Shown here one piece after another: positions 33,853-43,747 of a stretch of 64,000 nucleotides of DNA. Every line of letters begins with the position of its first letter. Positions within the stretch are counted from its first letter, which is position 1. The stretch spans positions 147,103 to 211,102 of the forward strand of contig NZ_JAUSRF010000011.1 of assembly GCF_030811685.1 (NCBI RefSeq). Reading direction: 5' to 3'. The translations under genes and the position numbers were made by a program. This DNA comes from Neorhizobium huautlense. GTDB lineage: Bacteria; Pseudomonadota; Alphaproteobacteria; Rhizobiales; Rhizobiaceae. The notes beneath the pieces are model-generated. The model saw only the letters and a list, made by a program, of their open reading frames with translations, did no database searches and was not told where the DNA came from.

Positions 33853-34794
33853 CTAGCGATTTCTTGATCCTCTCCTTTCTGTCAGGATATTCTCAAGCCC
33901 TTGGTCCCAGTAGGGTTGAGGCCCAAATCGATTGACAAGCCAGTCGATGAATACTCTCACTTTCGGTGCCAGTTCGCGAGAACTTGGATATAGCGCCCAA
34001 AGCGTCTGCGTTGAGATAAGCGGATATTCGGAAAGGACTGGCACGAGGGCGCCAGATCGCAGTTCATCCGATGCGCACCAAGTGGCCATTAGGGCGATGC
34101 CAAGCCCGGCAGAAGCCGCGTCGCGCACCGCGGTGCCGTCATTGATGCGCAGGCTTGAAGTAACACGACGCTCGATTACTTCCCCGTTTTTTCCTCGAAA
34201 CGTCCACAGATCCAATGTGCCGACGACGAGGCAGGTATGTTCCGCTAGGTCGTCAGGCGTGCTCGGCCGCCCGCGTTGCTCGAGATAATCGGGTGACGCG
34301 ACCAGCACCCGATTGTCCGGTGCAAGCCGCCGCGCGACGAAGGACGAGTCGCTGAGCTCGGTATAACGAACAGCCACATCGAAGGCGCCCTCGACCAGAT
34401 CAACGATGCTGTCCGAGATGCGCAAATCAAGCGCCAGATCAGGATATCGCCCACAGAAATCAGGCAGGCCCGGTACGATGTGCATTCGTGCGAACGAGGC
34501 GGGAGCCGCTACTCGCAATGTGCCGCGCGGCGCGGCCTGCTCTCGCCCAAGTGCTGCTCGTGCGGCTTCCGCTGCGAACACCAAATGTTCCGCATGCGGC
34601 AGGAAAGCGAGACCGTCCTCCGTCAGCGTCGCTTGCCGCGTCGTGCGATGAAGAAGTCTGGCGCTGAGCTGCCGCTCGAGAGTGGCCAGTTTGGCACTCG
34701 CTCCCGCCGGTGTGAGACCCAGGTCTCGGGCTGCGGCACTGATGCTGTGCAACTGGGAGATACGCACAAAGAGTCTCAAATCGTCGACGTCCAT
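33853..34794 (-). CDS. LysR-family transcriptional regulator
   Basis: A 313-residue LysR protein. The N-terminal helix-turn-helix is MDVDDLRLFVRISQLHSISAAARDLGLT with LLHRTTRQATLTEDG, and the co-inducer domain follows (PRGTLRVAAPASFARMHIVP, FDVAVRYTELSDSSFV). It is divergent from the LLM oxidoreductase gene at 34936, which it probably regulates. The effector is unknown. Confidence 0.9.
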   Translation of the reverse strand: MDVDDLRLFVRISQLHSISAAARDLGLTPAGASAKLATLERQLSARLLHRTTRQATLTEDGLAFLPHAEHLVFAAEAARAALGREQAAPRGTLRVAAPASFARMHIVPGLPDFCGRYPDLALDLRISDSIVDLVEGAFDVAVRYTELSDSSFVARRLAPDNRVLVASPDYLEQRGRPSTPDDLAEHTCLVVGTLDLWTFRGKNGEVIERRVTSSLRINDGTAVRDAASAGLGIALMATWCASDELRSGALVPVLSEYPLISTQTLWALYPSSRELAPKVRVFIDWLVNRFGPQPYWDQGLENILTERRGSRNR

Positions 34795-34935
34795 GAGGCG
34801 ACTTTCAAAGATTATTTGAAACTGATCCTAATTCGGGGCCGCTACTGAAGGCAATCGCGATAACTCAAATAGGAGCCATCAAGACGGCGCCATGGTTGGT
34901 GAGCCCGTCAAAGCCAATTCTGAAGGGATATCGCC

Positions 34936-35925
34936 ATGACCATCATCCCATCACCGGCCGCAAGGGTCGGTCCAAGCCCTTTCGGCCGTGGCTATGCTTC
35001 CATGTTCGCGCCGGAGCAGTTGACGATCGGCGTCTATTTCCCAATCGAGTCTTTCGAAGGACCCGAGCCGGCGATGCACGACCAGATCGAACTCGCCCAG
35101 CAAGCCGAGCGTCTCGGCTTTGCCGCGCTGTGGGCGCGGGATGTGCCGCTGAACGACCCGACCTTCGGCGATCTGGGCCAGATTTACGATCCTTTTGTCT
35201 GGCTTGCGACGATCGCGGCGAGAACGTCGACCATCGCGCTTGCTACGGGCGCAGTCATCCTGCCGCTTCATCACCCGATCGATGTCGCCAAGGCAGCGGC
35301 ATCGCTTGATCGCTTATCCGGCGGACGTTTCGTGTTTGGCGTGGCTTCAGGCGACCGCCCGGTCGAGTATCCAGCATACCGCCGGGATGCCGACCTGCGC
35401 GGTGAACTCTTCCGTGACGCGTTCGACTATGTCGAGGCGTTGCTGACGAAGCGTTTTCCCGTCCACGCGTCGGCGCATTATGGCAGGCTTACGGGCGGCG
35501 GCGACCTCATGCCCAAACCGTTCTCGCCCCGGCTGCCCATTCTCGTCACCGGCCAGAGCCAGCAATCGTTGGAGTGGATCGCGCAACGTAGTGATGGCTG
35601 GCTCACTTATCCGCGGGACATCGGGCAGCAAGCGCAGGTCGCCAAACGCTGGCGCGAAGCACTTGATCACGCCGGAGCAGAATTCAAACCGATTGCGCAA
35701 TCGCTTTATGTCGATCTGGCCGCAGATCCGGATGCGCCGCCCCGCTCCATCCATCTCGGATACCGGGTAGGGCTACGGCGGCTGGCCGACCTCTTGGACG
35801 CCCTGCGCTCCCATGGGATCAACCACGTCGCACTGAACCTCAAGTTCAGCAAGAGACCTGTCGCCGATGTTCTCGATGAGATCGGAACTGAAGTCATTCC
35901 GCATTTCAGGATCGGTCCGACATGA
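34936..35925 (+). CDS. LLM-class flavin-dependent oxidoreductase
   Basis: A 329-residue luciferase-like monooxygenase (TIM barrel): LTIGVYFPIESFEGPEPAMHD, ALATGAVILPLHHPIDVAKAAAS, DRLSGGRFVFGVASGD and LPILVTGQSQQSLEWIA. It would use reduced flavin from a partner reductase to oxygenate an organic substrate. It is divergent from the LysR gene. A second LLM gene occurs at 51139, also next to a LysR gene. Confidence 0.88.
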   Translation: MTIIPSPAARVGPSPFGRGYASMFAPEQLTIGVYFPIESFEGPEPAMHDQIELAQQAERLGFAALWARDVPLNDPTFGDLGQIYDPFVWLATIAARTSTIALATGAVILPLHHPIDVAKAAASLDRLSGGRFVFGVASGDRPVEYPAYRRDADLRGELFRDAFDYVEALLTKRFPVHASAHYGRLTGGGDLMPKPFSPRLPILVTGQSQQSLEWIAQRSDGWLTYPRDIGQQAQVAKRWREALDHAGAEFKPIAQSLYVDLAADPDAPPRSIHLGYRVGLRRLADLLDALRSHGINHVALNLKFSKRPVADVLDEIGTEVIPHFRIGPT

Positions 35926-36081
35926 GGCGCAAAGCCGCTGCCAATGATGACATGTGCAGTCCTGGCATCCTCATGCACACAGCATCCCGACATCGCATCA
36001 GGCAGGAAGCTGCCTCTGCTCCGTAATTCAACACACAAACCGGGCGCAGATCGCGCGGTATCACGTCAAAAGGAAAGCGTT

Positions 36082-36357
36082 ATGACCGTAACAACTCGAA
36101 CGGCGATTGCCGCCGCCATTTTACTTGCCGGTCTGGCCGTCCAGACGGCACTCGCCACGAAGGCACGAGCACTCGAACCAATTCCGGGCAGCATAACGTT
36201 TCAGGGACAGCCAACAACGAAGCTGTTGAAGTCTCCCGTAGGAAGTACGTTTGCTCACCGGTTTTATGCCGACGGAGCACATTACGAGGAAACCTACAAA
36301 ATCAGGGAGGACCGCTCGCTGGAGCTCGTTCGCCGCCAGAGATTGAGCAATCGCTAA
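36082..36357 (+). CDS. Small secreted hypothetical protein
   Basis: A 91-residue protein from the ATG at 36082 (AGGAAAG 5 nt upstream). A signal peptide (TAIAAAILLAGLAVQTALATKARA) precedes a short mature part with EPIPGSITFQGQP and a closing beta-rich, basic tail (YKIREDRSLELVRRQ). No family recognised. The larger ORF from 35944 has no RBS at its start. Confidence 0.6.
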   Translation: MTVTTRTAIAAAILLAGLAVQTALATKARALEPIPGSITFQGQPTTKLLKSPVGSTFAHRFYADGAHYEETYKIREDRSLELVRRQRLSNR

Positions 36358-36478
36358 GAGGGCGCCAAGGCGACGAGCCGACTTCCAGCCCTTCGGAAAT
36401 CACAGGAAAAACACCGGTGAATTTCGTCAATGAGCTTCAACAGCCACGATATGCCGTTTAACAAAGTGAGGATTTGCA

Positions 36479-37465
36479 ATGAAAGCGATGACACTCAACT
36501 CCTTTGGTGGTCCGGACGCCTTTGAGCTTTCCGACGTGCCGAAGCCGGTTCCTCAGGTGGGACAGGTTCTGGTGCGGGTCCATGCCACATCGATCAACCC
36601 CCTGGACTACCAGGTTCGGCGAGGTGACTATCGCGACCTGGTGCCGTTGCCGGCGATTACCGGTCATGACGTTTCCGGCGTAGTCGAAGCCATCGGTCCC
36701 GGGGTAACCAGATTCTCTCCCGGAGACGAAGTCTGGTACACGCCGCAAATATTCGACGGGCCGGGCAGTTATGCCGAATACCATGTCGCAGACCAGAATA
36801 TCATTGGAAGAAAGCCCAGCGCACTCAGCCATCTGGAAGCAGCCAGCCTGAGCCTGGTCGGCGGAACAGCGTGGGAAGCCCTTGTCTCGCGTGCTGCCCT
36901 CAGGGTGGGAGAAAGCATCCTGATCCATGGTGGCGCGGGAGGGGTAGGGCATGTGGCTATCCAGATCGCGAAAGCAATCGGTGCGAAGGTCTTCACGACC
37001 GTGCGCGAAGAAAACTTCGAGTTTGCGCGAAGTGTCGGGGCGGATGTCGTCATTGACTACAGGAAAGAAGATTATGTCGACGCCATCATGCGGGAAACCG
37101 GAGGCCTCGGAGTAGACGTCGTGTTCGACACCCTCGGCGGCGACACTCTGTCCCAAAGCCCGAAGGTGCTCGCGCAACTTGGACGCGTCGTCTCGATCGT
37201 GGACATTGCACAGCCGCAGAACCTCATTGAGGCATGGGGCAAGAACGCGAGCTACCATTTCGTCTTCACGAGGCAGAACCAAGGCAAGCTCGATGAGCTG
37301 AGCACGCTGGTGGAACGCGGTCAGTTACGGCCGCATGTGGGCGCCGTCTATTCGCTCGCCGACCTTCCGCTTGCCCATGCGCTGCTCGAGAAACCCAACA
37401 ACGGCCTGCGTGGCAAGATCGCGATTGCCGTTGACCCGTCGGCCGCCACAAAGGTGCAACCATGA
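36479..37465 (+). CDS. Zinc-dependent-type quinone oxidoreductase (MDR family)
   Basis: A 328-residue medium-chain dehydrogenase. GroES-like half: [28 protein letters not shown] and [18 protein letters not shown]. Rossmann half: [22 protein letters not shown] near 150. The structural-zinc Cys cluster is missing, which fits quinone or enone reductases using NADPH. Its last codons overlap the monooxygenase gene by 4 bp (ATGA), so both are coupled. Confidence 0.88.
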   Translation: MKAMTLNSFGGPDAFELSDVPKPVPQVGQVLVRVHATSINPLDYQVRRGDYRDLVPLPAITGHDVSGVVEAIGPGVTRFSPGDEVWYTPQIFDGPGSYAEYHVADQNIIGRKPSALSHLEAASLSLVGGTAWEALVSRAALRVGESILIHGGAGGVGHVAIQIAKAIGAKVFTTVREENFEFARSVGADVVIDYRKEDYVDAIMRETGGLGVDVVFDTLGGDTLSQSPKVLAQLGRVVSIVDIAQPQNLIEAWGKNASYHFVFTRQNQGKLDELSTLVERGQLRPHVGAVYSLADLPLAHALLEKPNNGLRGKIAIAVDPSAATKVQP

Positions 37466-37791
37466 TTTATGAGATCGCCAAACTGCCTGTCCACAGGGAC
37501 AAAATCAGAGAGTTCCGGCAGGCATTCGAGGACGTTGTTCCTCTGCTCAAGCGTGCGCAGGGGTACCTCGGTCATGTTCTGGCTCAGGGGATCGAAACGC
37601 CTGAAGTTTTCAACCTGATCGTGCGATGGCGCTCGCTTGAGGATCACACTCCAGGCTTTGAAGCGAGCAAAGACCATGAGGATTTCATGCGGGGTATCGA
37701 GGAATACTTCTCGAAGGAACCAACAGTCTATCATCTCGAGGGCGGCGCCTTTGCCGCAAACGAACATGAAAATGGGGATGCTGCTGGTTAA
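37462..37791 (+). CDS. ABM/NIPSNAP-like monooxygenase-fold protein
   Basis: A 109-residue dimeric alpha-beta barrel protein: [39 protein letters not shown] and [13 protein letters not shown], ending in a GIEEYF segment. This family includes small cofactor-free quinol monooxygenases and heme-binding relatives. Coupled to the quinone oxidoreductase, it may act on the same quinone-type substrate. Confidence 0.75.
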   Translation: MIYEIAKLPVHRDKIREFRQAFEDVVPLLKRAQGYLGHVLAQGIETPEVFNLIVRWRSLEDHTPGFEASKDHEDFMRGIEEYFSKEPTVYHLEGGAFAANEHENGDAAG

Positions 37792-37929
37792 CACGAGCAG
37801 CCTCTGCCATGCCGGCAACAAAACATGTTCCGGAGAAGCGCAAGGAAGGGGCAGTCAGCTCCTCCCGGTGCTCGCGCGAACGCAGAAAGACAAACGAGTG
37901 GCGTCCAAGACGCAGAAATGGAGACACGC

Positions 37930-38949
37930 ATGAAAGCCATCGGATACAAGATACCTTCGCCGATTTCCGACCGGGATTCGCTCGTCGATATCGAACTGCC
38001 AAAGCCGCAGGCCGAAGGCCGGGATATACTCGTCCAGGTGAAAGCGATCTCGGTCAATCCCGTCGACTACAAGGTTCGCCGCAGCGCCTCGCCGGCCGAC
38101 GGTGACAAATGGAAAGTCATCGGTTGGGACGCGACAGGCATCGTCGCTGCGGTCGGCGACGAAGTCACCGGTTTCAAAGTGGGAGACGAGGTCTGGTATG
38201 CGGGGTCTATCACCCGTCCGGGGGCAAACGCCGAATTCCATCTGGTCGATGAGCGTATCGTCGGCAAGAAGCCGTCCAAGCTAAACTGGGCCGAAGCAGC
38301 GGCGCTGCCGCTGACATCGTTGACGGCTTGGGAGGCCTTCTTCGATCGTCTGGATGTGATGAAGCCGGTTCCAGGCGCAGCGCCCTCGGTCCTCATCATC
38401 GGCGGTGCCGGCGGAGTGGGATCGATCGCCATCCAGATCGCCCGGCAGTTCACCGACCTTGCCGTCATTGCCACGGCTTCGCGTCCGGAAACGCAAGAAT
38501 TCGTCAGGTCGCTCGGTGCGCATCATGTCGTTGATCACTCGAAGCCGCTTGCCAGCCAGATAGCGGCACTGGACATCGGTGCTCCGGCGTTCGTTTTCTC
38601 CACGACCCAGACCGCGCAGCATGTCGATGACATTGTCGAACTGATTGCGCCGCAGGGCCGTTTCTGCCTCATCGATGATCCATCGGGGTTTGACATCATG
38701 GCATTCAAGCGCAAAGCCGTATCGATCCACCATGAGCTCATGTTCACGCGCGCCATCTATGGCACTCCGGACATGGACGAGCAGGCACGCATCCTGAACG
38801 AGATATCGGCCGCCGTTGACGATGGAAGGATTGGCACAACCGCCACGAACAACTTTGGTGAGATCAATGCGGCAAACCTGAAGAGGGCTCACGCGCAGCT
38901 CGAAAGCGGATCAACGATCGGCAAGGTTGTGCTTGAAGGCTTCGCCTGA
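37930..38949 (+). CDS. Zinc-binding alcohol dehydrogenase family protein (quinone reductase-like)
   Basis: From the ATG at 37930 (GGAG 6-7 nt upstream; another ATG lies four codons earlier) the protein has 339 residues. It starts MKAIGYKIPSPISDRDSL, as in ZADH-type enoyl/quinone reductases, with DILVQVKAISVNPVDYKVR, WDATGIVAAVGDEVTGFKVG and the Rossmann loop IIGGAGGVGSIAIQIARQ. It is related to the 36479 gene but in a different subgroup. A strong hairpin follows 26 bp after its stop. Confidence 0.86.
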   Translation: MKAIGYKIPSPISDRDSLVDIELPKPQAEGRDILVQVKAISVNPVDYKVRRSASPADGDKWKVIGWDATGIVAAVGDEVTGFKVGDEVWYAGSITRPGANAEFHLVDERIVGKKPSKLNWAEAAALPLTSLTAWEAFFDRLDVMKPVPGAAPSVLIIGGAGGVGSIAIQIARQFTDLAVIATASRPETQEFVRSLGAHHVVDHSKPLASQIAALDIGAPAFVFSTTQTAQHVDDIVELIAPQGRFCLIDDPSGFDIMAFKRKAVSIHHELMFTRAIYGTPDMDEQARILNEISAAVDDGRIGTTATNNFGEINAANLKRAHAQLESGSTIGKVVLEGFA

Positions 38950-38975
38950 TCAGACGTCTGGGCTCGATCAGTGGT

Positions 38976-39002
38976 CCGGCGGGCAGAATAGTCGCCCGCC
39001 GG
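38976..39002. terminator. GC-rich hairpin between convergent genes
   Basis: CCGGCGGGC (38976-38984) pairs perfectly with GCCCGCCGG (38994-39002). No T-run follows on either strand, but its place between two convergent transcripts favours a terminator. Confidence 0.55.
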
Positions 39003-39124
39003 AGCATCTGGTGTCTCAAAGTCAAAGGTGAAGCATGATGACATTATCCGGGTTTCAGATTGCGGAGGGCGCGGTCATCATTTCTGGGGGCTTTAGGCTC
39101 GGCGACCTCGCGCAACCTGGGGCA

Positions 39125-40528
39125 TCAGCCGTCTGCCACGAAAGGCCGGATCTGATGTTCTCGACGATGCATCTCAACGCGCAACGCATTGCGCCACCGA
39201 ATGATGAAAACACTTCCCTGACCCGGTGATGACCTGAGCTCGATAAAGCCGCCATGCTTTCCAATGATCTCGTTGACCATGCTCAAACCGAGACCAGCCC
39301 CGGATCCGTGCGGATTCACGCGAAAAAATGGCTCGAAAATGCGTGAATGTAGCTCCTGCGCTATGCCGATACCTTGATCGGAGATGAGGACGGAACCATC
39401 GGCCTCCACCTTGACTGCGATGTCGCCACGCCCGCCTCCATATCGAATGGCATTCCGCACGAGATTGGAAAAGGCGCGCTGCAGCGCCTCGTCATCGCCT
39501 TCCATGGGCACCTTGAAAACATCGGTGTCGAAAGAGATCTCATAACCTTCGGAAATCGCGAATGGTGCGAGGTCGGCCACTACCTTTGACAGGAGATGGT
39601 CCAGCTCGATGGTCTGCGAAATCGGCGGATTCTGCCGATATCGCTCGATCTCCAGAAGCTGGTTCGTGATGGCCGTCAGCCGCCTGATGCTCTTCTGAAT
39701 GTGAAGTTTCTCGTCGCTTTGCGGTAACGTGTCCGCACGAACCTGAACGATGGCGATTGGCGTGCGCAGTTCGTGGGCTGCGTTGACGAAAAAGCGCTCC
39801 GTTTTTTCGAACCCGGCGTCCAGTCGATTGAGAGCGAGATTGATTTCCCTGACGACCCGCAACAGTTCTTTGGGCAGTCCATTTTCGTCTACCACACCCC
39901 CACGTGCTTGGAAGTCGACCTTGTTTAATCGGTCTGTAAGCTTCCTCAGGGAGCGAAGCGACCATTTCGTAACCCATGGGACACCGAAAAGGGTGACCAC
40001 CAGAAGTATCAGGGCGGGGACGCCGATCGTTATCTGTCCCACGACAAAAACAAGCTGGTACAGGGACATAGATACGCCACCGGCTAACACCGTTGCCTCT
40101 CCGGCGGCGGTTGACATCGTGTCAACCGTGGCTTGCCGGTCTGGGGCATCAATGTAGCCACGCAACTCAACACTGCGGAAATTGGTGAGGAACGCCGCGT
40201 TCTCCGCGATATCTTTCGGCATCTCGCCGTGCCGCAGCGTGGAGCCGTCAGCGAAGCGGATCAGGAACCAGGACGTGGGCCATTCATGCAACACTGTCTT
40301 GAGTGCCGGTGTCGGATCGATCGTTGCTTTGCCATTGTGGCCAACCGTCACCGAATTCGAGATTTCCTGTGGGTACCAGGCAGAGGGAACCGCCCCGCGA
40401 GGAGCGCTCAGGGTCGCGATGTATAAAACGAGCCCGAAGGAGGCGATGATGGTGACAAGCTGAAGCGTGATGAAGCCGAGCGTGAAACGCCAGCGCAGGG
40501 AATGGTGAGACATGTCATTTCTGCTCAT
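39125..40528 (-). CDS. Sensor histidine kinase of a two-component system
   Basis: From the ATG at 40528 the protein has 467 residues; another ATG at 40513 is equally possible. Two transmembrane helices (GFITLQLVTIIASFGLVLYI and ITIGVPALILLVVTLFGV near 205) frame a periplasmic sensor of about 140 residues. A HAMP-like segment, the HisKA His in FFVNAAHELRTPIAIV, and HATPase motifs (NLVRNAIRYGGG, DQGIGI, GAGLGLSMV) follow. It overlaps the end of the OmpR-type regulator gene, and both form an operon. The signal is not known. Confidence 0.9.
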   Translation of the reverse strand: MSRNDMSHHSLRWRFTLGFITLQLVTIIASFGLVLYIATLSAPRGAVPSAWYPQEISNSVTVGHNGKATIDPTPALKTVLHEWPTSWFLIRFADGSTLRHGEMPKDIAENAAFLTNFRSVELRGYIDAPDRQATVDTMSTAAGEATVLAGGVSMSLYQLVFVVGQITIGVPALILLVVTLFGVPWVTKWSLRSLRKLTDRLNKVDFQARGGVVDENGLPKELLRVVREINLALNRLDAGFEKTERFFVNAAHELRTPIAIVQVRADTLPQSDEKLHIQKSIRRLTAITNQLLEIERYRQNPPISQTIELDHLLSKVVADLAPFAISEGYEISFDTDVFKVPMEGDDEALQRAFSNLVRNAIRYGGGRGDIAVKVEADGSVLISDQGIGIAQELHSRIFEPFFRVNPHGSGAGLGLSMVNEIIGKHGGFIELRSSPGQGSVFIIRWRNALRVEMHRREHQIRPFVADG

Positions 40529-41189
40529 GGAGGAAATATCCGACGCCGCGAATGTTACGGATGACGATATCCGCACCAGCATCCGCCAGTTTGCGCCGGA
40601 GGCGCGACATGTTGGCTTCAAGCGAATTTGACTGGATTTCGTCGTCGAAGGAGTACACGCTTTCCTCCAACGAAGACCGCAGCACCGTTCGTCCGAGATT
40701 CTTGAGAAGCGACTCGATGATCAGAAGTTCTCGTCGAGCAAGTTCCTGCCGGATGCCGTCGACATACAGGTCTCGTGCCACTCGATCATAACGGACATTG
40801 CCGGCCGTGATCATGTCTGTCTTGGCATCAGGCGCACGACGTGCCACTGCATTGAGACGGGCGATCAACTCATCGACCTCGAACGGTTTGGGTAGATAGT
40901 CATCGGCACCCCCATTGAGCCCGGCAATTCTGTCTTTCGTCGATCCCAAGGCGGAGATGATTATCGAGCGCGGTGGGTTGTCTGTTTGCCGGATCTCGGC
41001 GAGCAAAGTGCTGCCGTCACCGTCGGGAAGCTGGCGATCAATGAGTACAACATCGTATCGTTCGACGGCGATCGCCTCTCGCGCCGTGGTGAGGTCTGCC
41101 ACCGCCGCAAGGACGAACTCATGCCTTGAAAGCGCTGTCCGAAGCGCGTCAGTCATTTCGGGATCGTCTTCGACCAGCAGGATTTTCAT
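40515..41189 (-). CDS. OmpR-family response regulator
   Basis: A 224-residue regulator. Receiver: MKILLVEDDPEMTDALRTAL, phosphoacceptor Asp in VVLIDRQLPDGDG near 51, and Lys in YLPKPFEVDEL. C-terminal winged helix: LARRELLIIESLLKNLGRTV, ANMSRLRRKLADAGADIVI and RGVGYFL. It is encoded before its kinase with overlapping ends. The gene starts 5 bp after the membrane protein at 41194-41583, which may be part of the same unit. Confidence 0.92.
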   Translation of the reverse strand: MKILLVEDDPEMTDALRTALSRHEFVLAAVADLTTAREAIAVERYDVVLIDRQLPDGDGSTLLAEIRQTDNPPRSIIISALGSTKDRIAGLNGGADDYLPKPFEVDELIARLNAVARRAPDAKTDMITAGNVRYDRVARDLYVDGIRQELARRELLIIESLLKNLGRTVLRSSLEESVYSFDDEIQSNSLEANMSRLRRKLADAGADIVIRNIRGVGYFLHEQK

Positions 41190-41193
41190 GTCG

Positions 41194-41583
41194 CTAAACG
41201 AAGTATCTTACGAGGTAGATGATTTCGAAGGCTTCATAGATCGCACCTAAGAGAAGAAGCGGGACGACGAGGGCGTAAAGCGAGACGACACGTGCGGCTG
41301 CACCCGATATCATATCCAATATGCCTGGCTGGATTTCCGGGTTCCGCAGCGTCACCGTCATCGTTGCTGCAAACAGGCCAAAAAATGCTGCATTGACGGC
41401 GATAAACTCTGCTCGACGGCGCCGGATGAGGCTTAACGCATGGCGCGCTGGATTGAGCACGAGGTGTGAGTTTCCGATTTTTGGCTTTGATCTCTTGCTG
41501 AGTTGAGGTTCGGCATCATCGGCAGGAGGCTGGCGCACGTACGTCCCAAGACTGGCGTCATCAACCGGCGGCTGGTCAATCAA
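41194..41583 (-). CDS. Hypothetical membrane protein upstream of the two-component genes
   Basis: A 129-residue protein with a polar, basic N-terminal half and two hydrophobic helices (FIAVNAAFFGLFAATMTVTL and ARVVSLYALVVPLLLLGAIY). No family recognised. It is 5 bp from the regulator gene on the same strand, so it may be cotranscribed and take part in signal reception. Confidence 0.6.
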   Translation of the reverse strand: MIDQPPVDDASLGTYVRQPPADDAEPQLSKRSKPKIGNSHLVLNPARHALSLIRRRRAEFIAVNAAFFGLFAATMTVTLRNPEIQPGILDMISGAAARVVSLYALVVPLLLLGAIYEAFEIIYLVRYFV

Positions 41584-41623
41584 GTCGAACTTGGTCAGCT
41601 CGAGCCTCCCGCCGAACTTGACC

Positions 41624-41929
41624 CTAGTTCCGCTGTCTCTCTCTTCTCATGCGCTCGTGCTGACGTCGCGCGTCTACCGCCATGATCTGGCTTAGCCTTG
41701 CCGATTCAAGGGTCCGCAATTGTGCGTCGTCACGACGCTGCTGCTGCTGGAGCATGCATCCGGTATGAGATGATGATCCGTATCGCGCGCCCATTCCAGA
41801 GCAGGTATCGTGGTCGGCGTAGCGTTGCTGTTCAGGTGTCTGGCAACCGGTCAGGATGAGGAGGCCTGCGAACATCGTTCCGGCACACAGGCGTCGCATG
41901 AAAACGTGATCTGGTGAGGCATTGCTCAT
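41624..41929 (-). CDS. Small lipoprotein
   Basis: A 101-residue protein with a type II signal: hydrophobic FAGLLILTGC with the lipobox Cys at residue 29 when the ATG at 41929 is used (a shorter start at 41899 gives Cys 19). The mature part is Gln/Arg-rich with two further Cys (HDTCSGMGARYG, HTGCMLQQQQRRD) and a helical tail. Homologues are annotated only as hypothetical or lipoprotein. Confidence 0.7.
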   Translation of the reverse strand: MSNASPDHVFMRRLCAGTMFAGLLILTGCQTPEQQRYADHDTCSGMGARYGSSSHTGCMLQQQQRRDDAQLRTLESARLSQIMAVDARRQHERMRRERQRN

Positions 41930-42442
41930 TTCATGTACCTTCTTTTAGATAGTCATTCGATTGCGAGAGCAAAGCGCGATCCCGCCGGAAGCTTATGGGA
42001 TTTCATAGTTACGTAGAAATTACGTGGTTGCCGCAGGTTGGCATCTGCGTCGTTGGCAAGAGCGGCGAAACCGGCTCTGGTCATGGTTCATGTTTGGTCT
42101 CGTTACGTCACCTTGACGTTGAGTATTTTCGACATGACAGGGTTGCAGAGGGTGGCATGGCCGTTTCGATGCAGTGTCCGCGCTGGTCAAGGCTGGCTCA
42201 TGCCTCGATCTGAGGACATATGCAGGGTGACCCGGCCCTTGGCGATGTTTACGGGTGCGAATAAATCGCCCGGTTCCTTGAACAGTCCGAGCGGACCTGG
42301 TCACGCAATTGGCGTTGCTGAGGCCGCCAAAATGGAAGAGTTGGGAACTGAAGAATGAGCTTGACTGATCTCAAACCCAGCCTTGCGGCGGGCTGGGTTC
42401 GAGTAAAGTCTGGCGGCGGCAGTCAGACGAAGATACCGCGCT
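41930..42442. other. Intergenic region, no supported gene
   Basis: ORFs of 94-106 residues run on both strands (42020-42304 minus, 42038-42358 plus) but lack an RBS or recognisable domain. A hairpin at 42374-42399 (AACCCAGCC with GGCTGGGTT) lies 43 bp past the methyltransferase stop and probably ends that transcript. Confidence 0.45.
42374..42399 (-). terminator. Hairpin after the methyltransferase gene
   Basis: A 9-bp stem AACCCAGCC/GGCTGGGTT with an 8-nt loop. On the minus strand it is followed by TGAGATCAG, so the T-run is poor. Confidence 0.45.
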
Positions 42443-43300
42443 TCAAATTTTGGTTCCGACGGCCAAGACTGCTGTTGCGCGCAGGATGACCTTGGTGTCG
42501 CTTGCTAATCCATTGACGATGTCGAGTATCGCCGTATCGACAGACCGTCGCTGATCGTCGTCCAGCTGCGCGTAGACGCCTATATAGCCGTGGAAGTCTT
42601 TGAGAGCCTCAAGATAAGCATGTCCGGAAGGGCCTTCCCAGACGGTTTCGAATTCTTCGACATCAACCGAGGACATGTTGGCTTGTCTCATCTCATTGGC
42701 CAGCCGATCGGGATCAGAAAGCGCAAGAAATCCTTCAGGGGCTGCGGGCGGTCTTGATTCAGGAAAAACTGAGCGCAACGCCTGCATCATGATCATGAAA
42801 GGCCCTCCACCTGGCGGTGTGCGCCATGTCGCGACGCAGACCTTTCCGCCAGGTCGCGTCACACGCGACTGTTCCGCCAAACCGCGTCGCCAGTCAGGAA
42901 AAATGCTGGCTCCCAAAAGCGAGAATGTCACATCAAAACTTTCATCTTCCAGAGCGAGATTCTGGCCATCCATCAGCCTGGCCTCACTTGAGGGAAATGG
43001 GGCGAGTTGTTTCGTTAACAGGTTTACCATGCCCGGGGCATGATCGACAGCGAGCACTGATGCGCCACGAAGTGCTGCTGGAACACTCAATGCTCCCGCA
43101 CCGGCCGCGATATCGAGGACACGAGTGCCCCATCGCACATCGCCCACGCGGTCGAGAGCTACAGCAGCGATCTGACCGGTGTTTCGGTTCGCCGTCATCT
43201 CATAAACACGGGCGAATTCATCTGTCATGTGTGGGTGATCTGAAGCGGATTTCGATTGAGGGATCCAGCTCGGTGTGTCTGCCGAATTTGATTTCGTCAT
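42443..43300 (-). CDS. Class I SAM-dependent methyltransferase
   Basis: A 285-residue protein. Motif I is VLDIAAGAGALSVPAAL near 75, followed by VLAVDHAPGMV (acidic SAM-ribose residue), FDVTFSLLGASIF (motif II) and RPGGKVCVATWR (motif III). It resembles UbiE/Coq5-type methyltransferases acting on small molecules; the acceptor is unknown. The gene stands alone. Confidence 0.85.
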   Translation of the reverse strand: MTKSNSADTPSWIPQSKSASDHPHMTDEFARVYEMTANRNTGQIAAVALDRVGDVRWGTRVLDIAAGAGALSVPAALRGASVLAVDHAPGMVNLLTKQLAPFPSSEARLMDGQNLALEDESFDVTFSLLGASIFPDWRRGLAEQSRVTRPGGKVCVATWRTPPGGGPFMIMMQALRSVFPESRPPAAPEGFLALSDPDRLANEMRQANMSSVDVEEFETVWEGPSGHAYLEALKDFHGYIGVYAQLDDDQRRSVDTAILDIVNGLASDTKVILRATAVLAVGTKI

Positions 43301-43747
43301 GAAGAAATTCCTGATTCACGTATTGCTTGAATGGTTTGAACCGGTGGTCGATCGCCTGCCGCAAAAGGTGATTTTCAACATAATGTCTGGAACAGGTGTT
43401 GCTCTATAAATGCGCGAAGGAATTTCGATCGTAGAACTTGGCCCTTCGTGACGTTGCAACTCGAAACATGACCAAAAGAAACTGCCTCTCAGCAAGGCGG
43501 AACCGGGTTGCTAGGTCGCGTCTCTTTAATCGTCCATATTCTAGCTATCGGTAGCAGCGGCAAGATCATGCCGGTAGGCACATAAGCTGCAAAAGTCCGT
43601 TGCAGATAAAGGAACACGAAGGATCTGGCAGTTGCGTTAGGATCCTGTCACTTTGGAGTGGCTCCCACGGGCACTTCTCAAATTTGACCGCGCTGGCTGA
43701 GCCCCGACCGAATATGACGATGATGATAAAAGCTGTAGGATCTCGCG
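43301..43747. other. Intergenic region, no supported gene
   Basis: A 447-bp stretch between divergent genes. A 6-bp hairpin (CTGCAA/TTGCAG, 43587-43605) was seen. GGAAC boxes at 43393, near 43500 and near 43611 do not have a GTT at the right distance. Nothing else is supported. Confidence 0.45.

Noticed and set aside
39035..39229. Plus-strand ORF opposite the kinase end
   Set aside because: Mostly complementary to the histidine kinase coding sequence, with no family signature.
43393..43640. Three GGAAC boxes upstream of the nitronate monooxygenase gene
   Set aside because: The nearest GTT lies at 14, 15 or 19 nt, outside the EcfG spacing.
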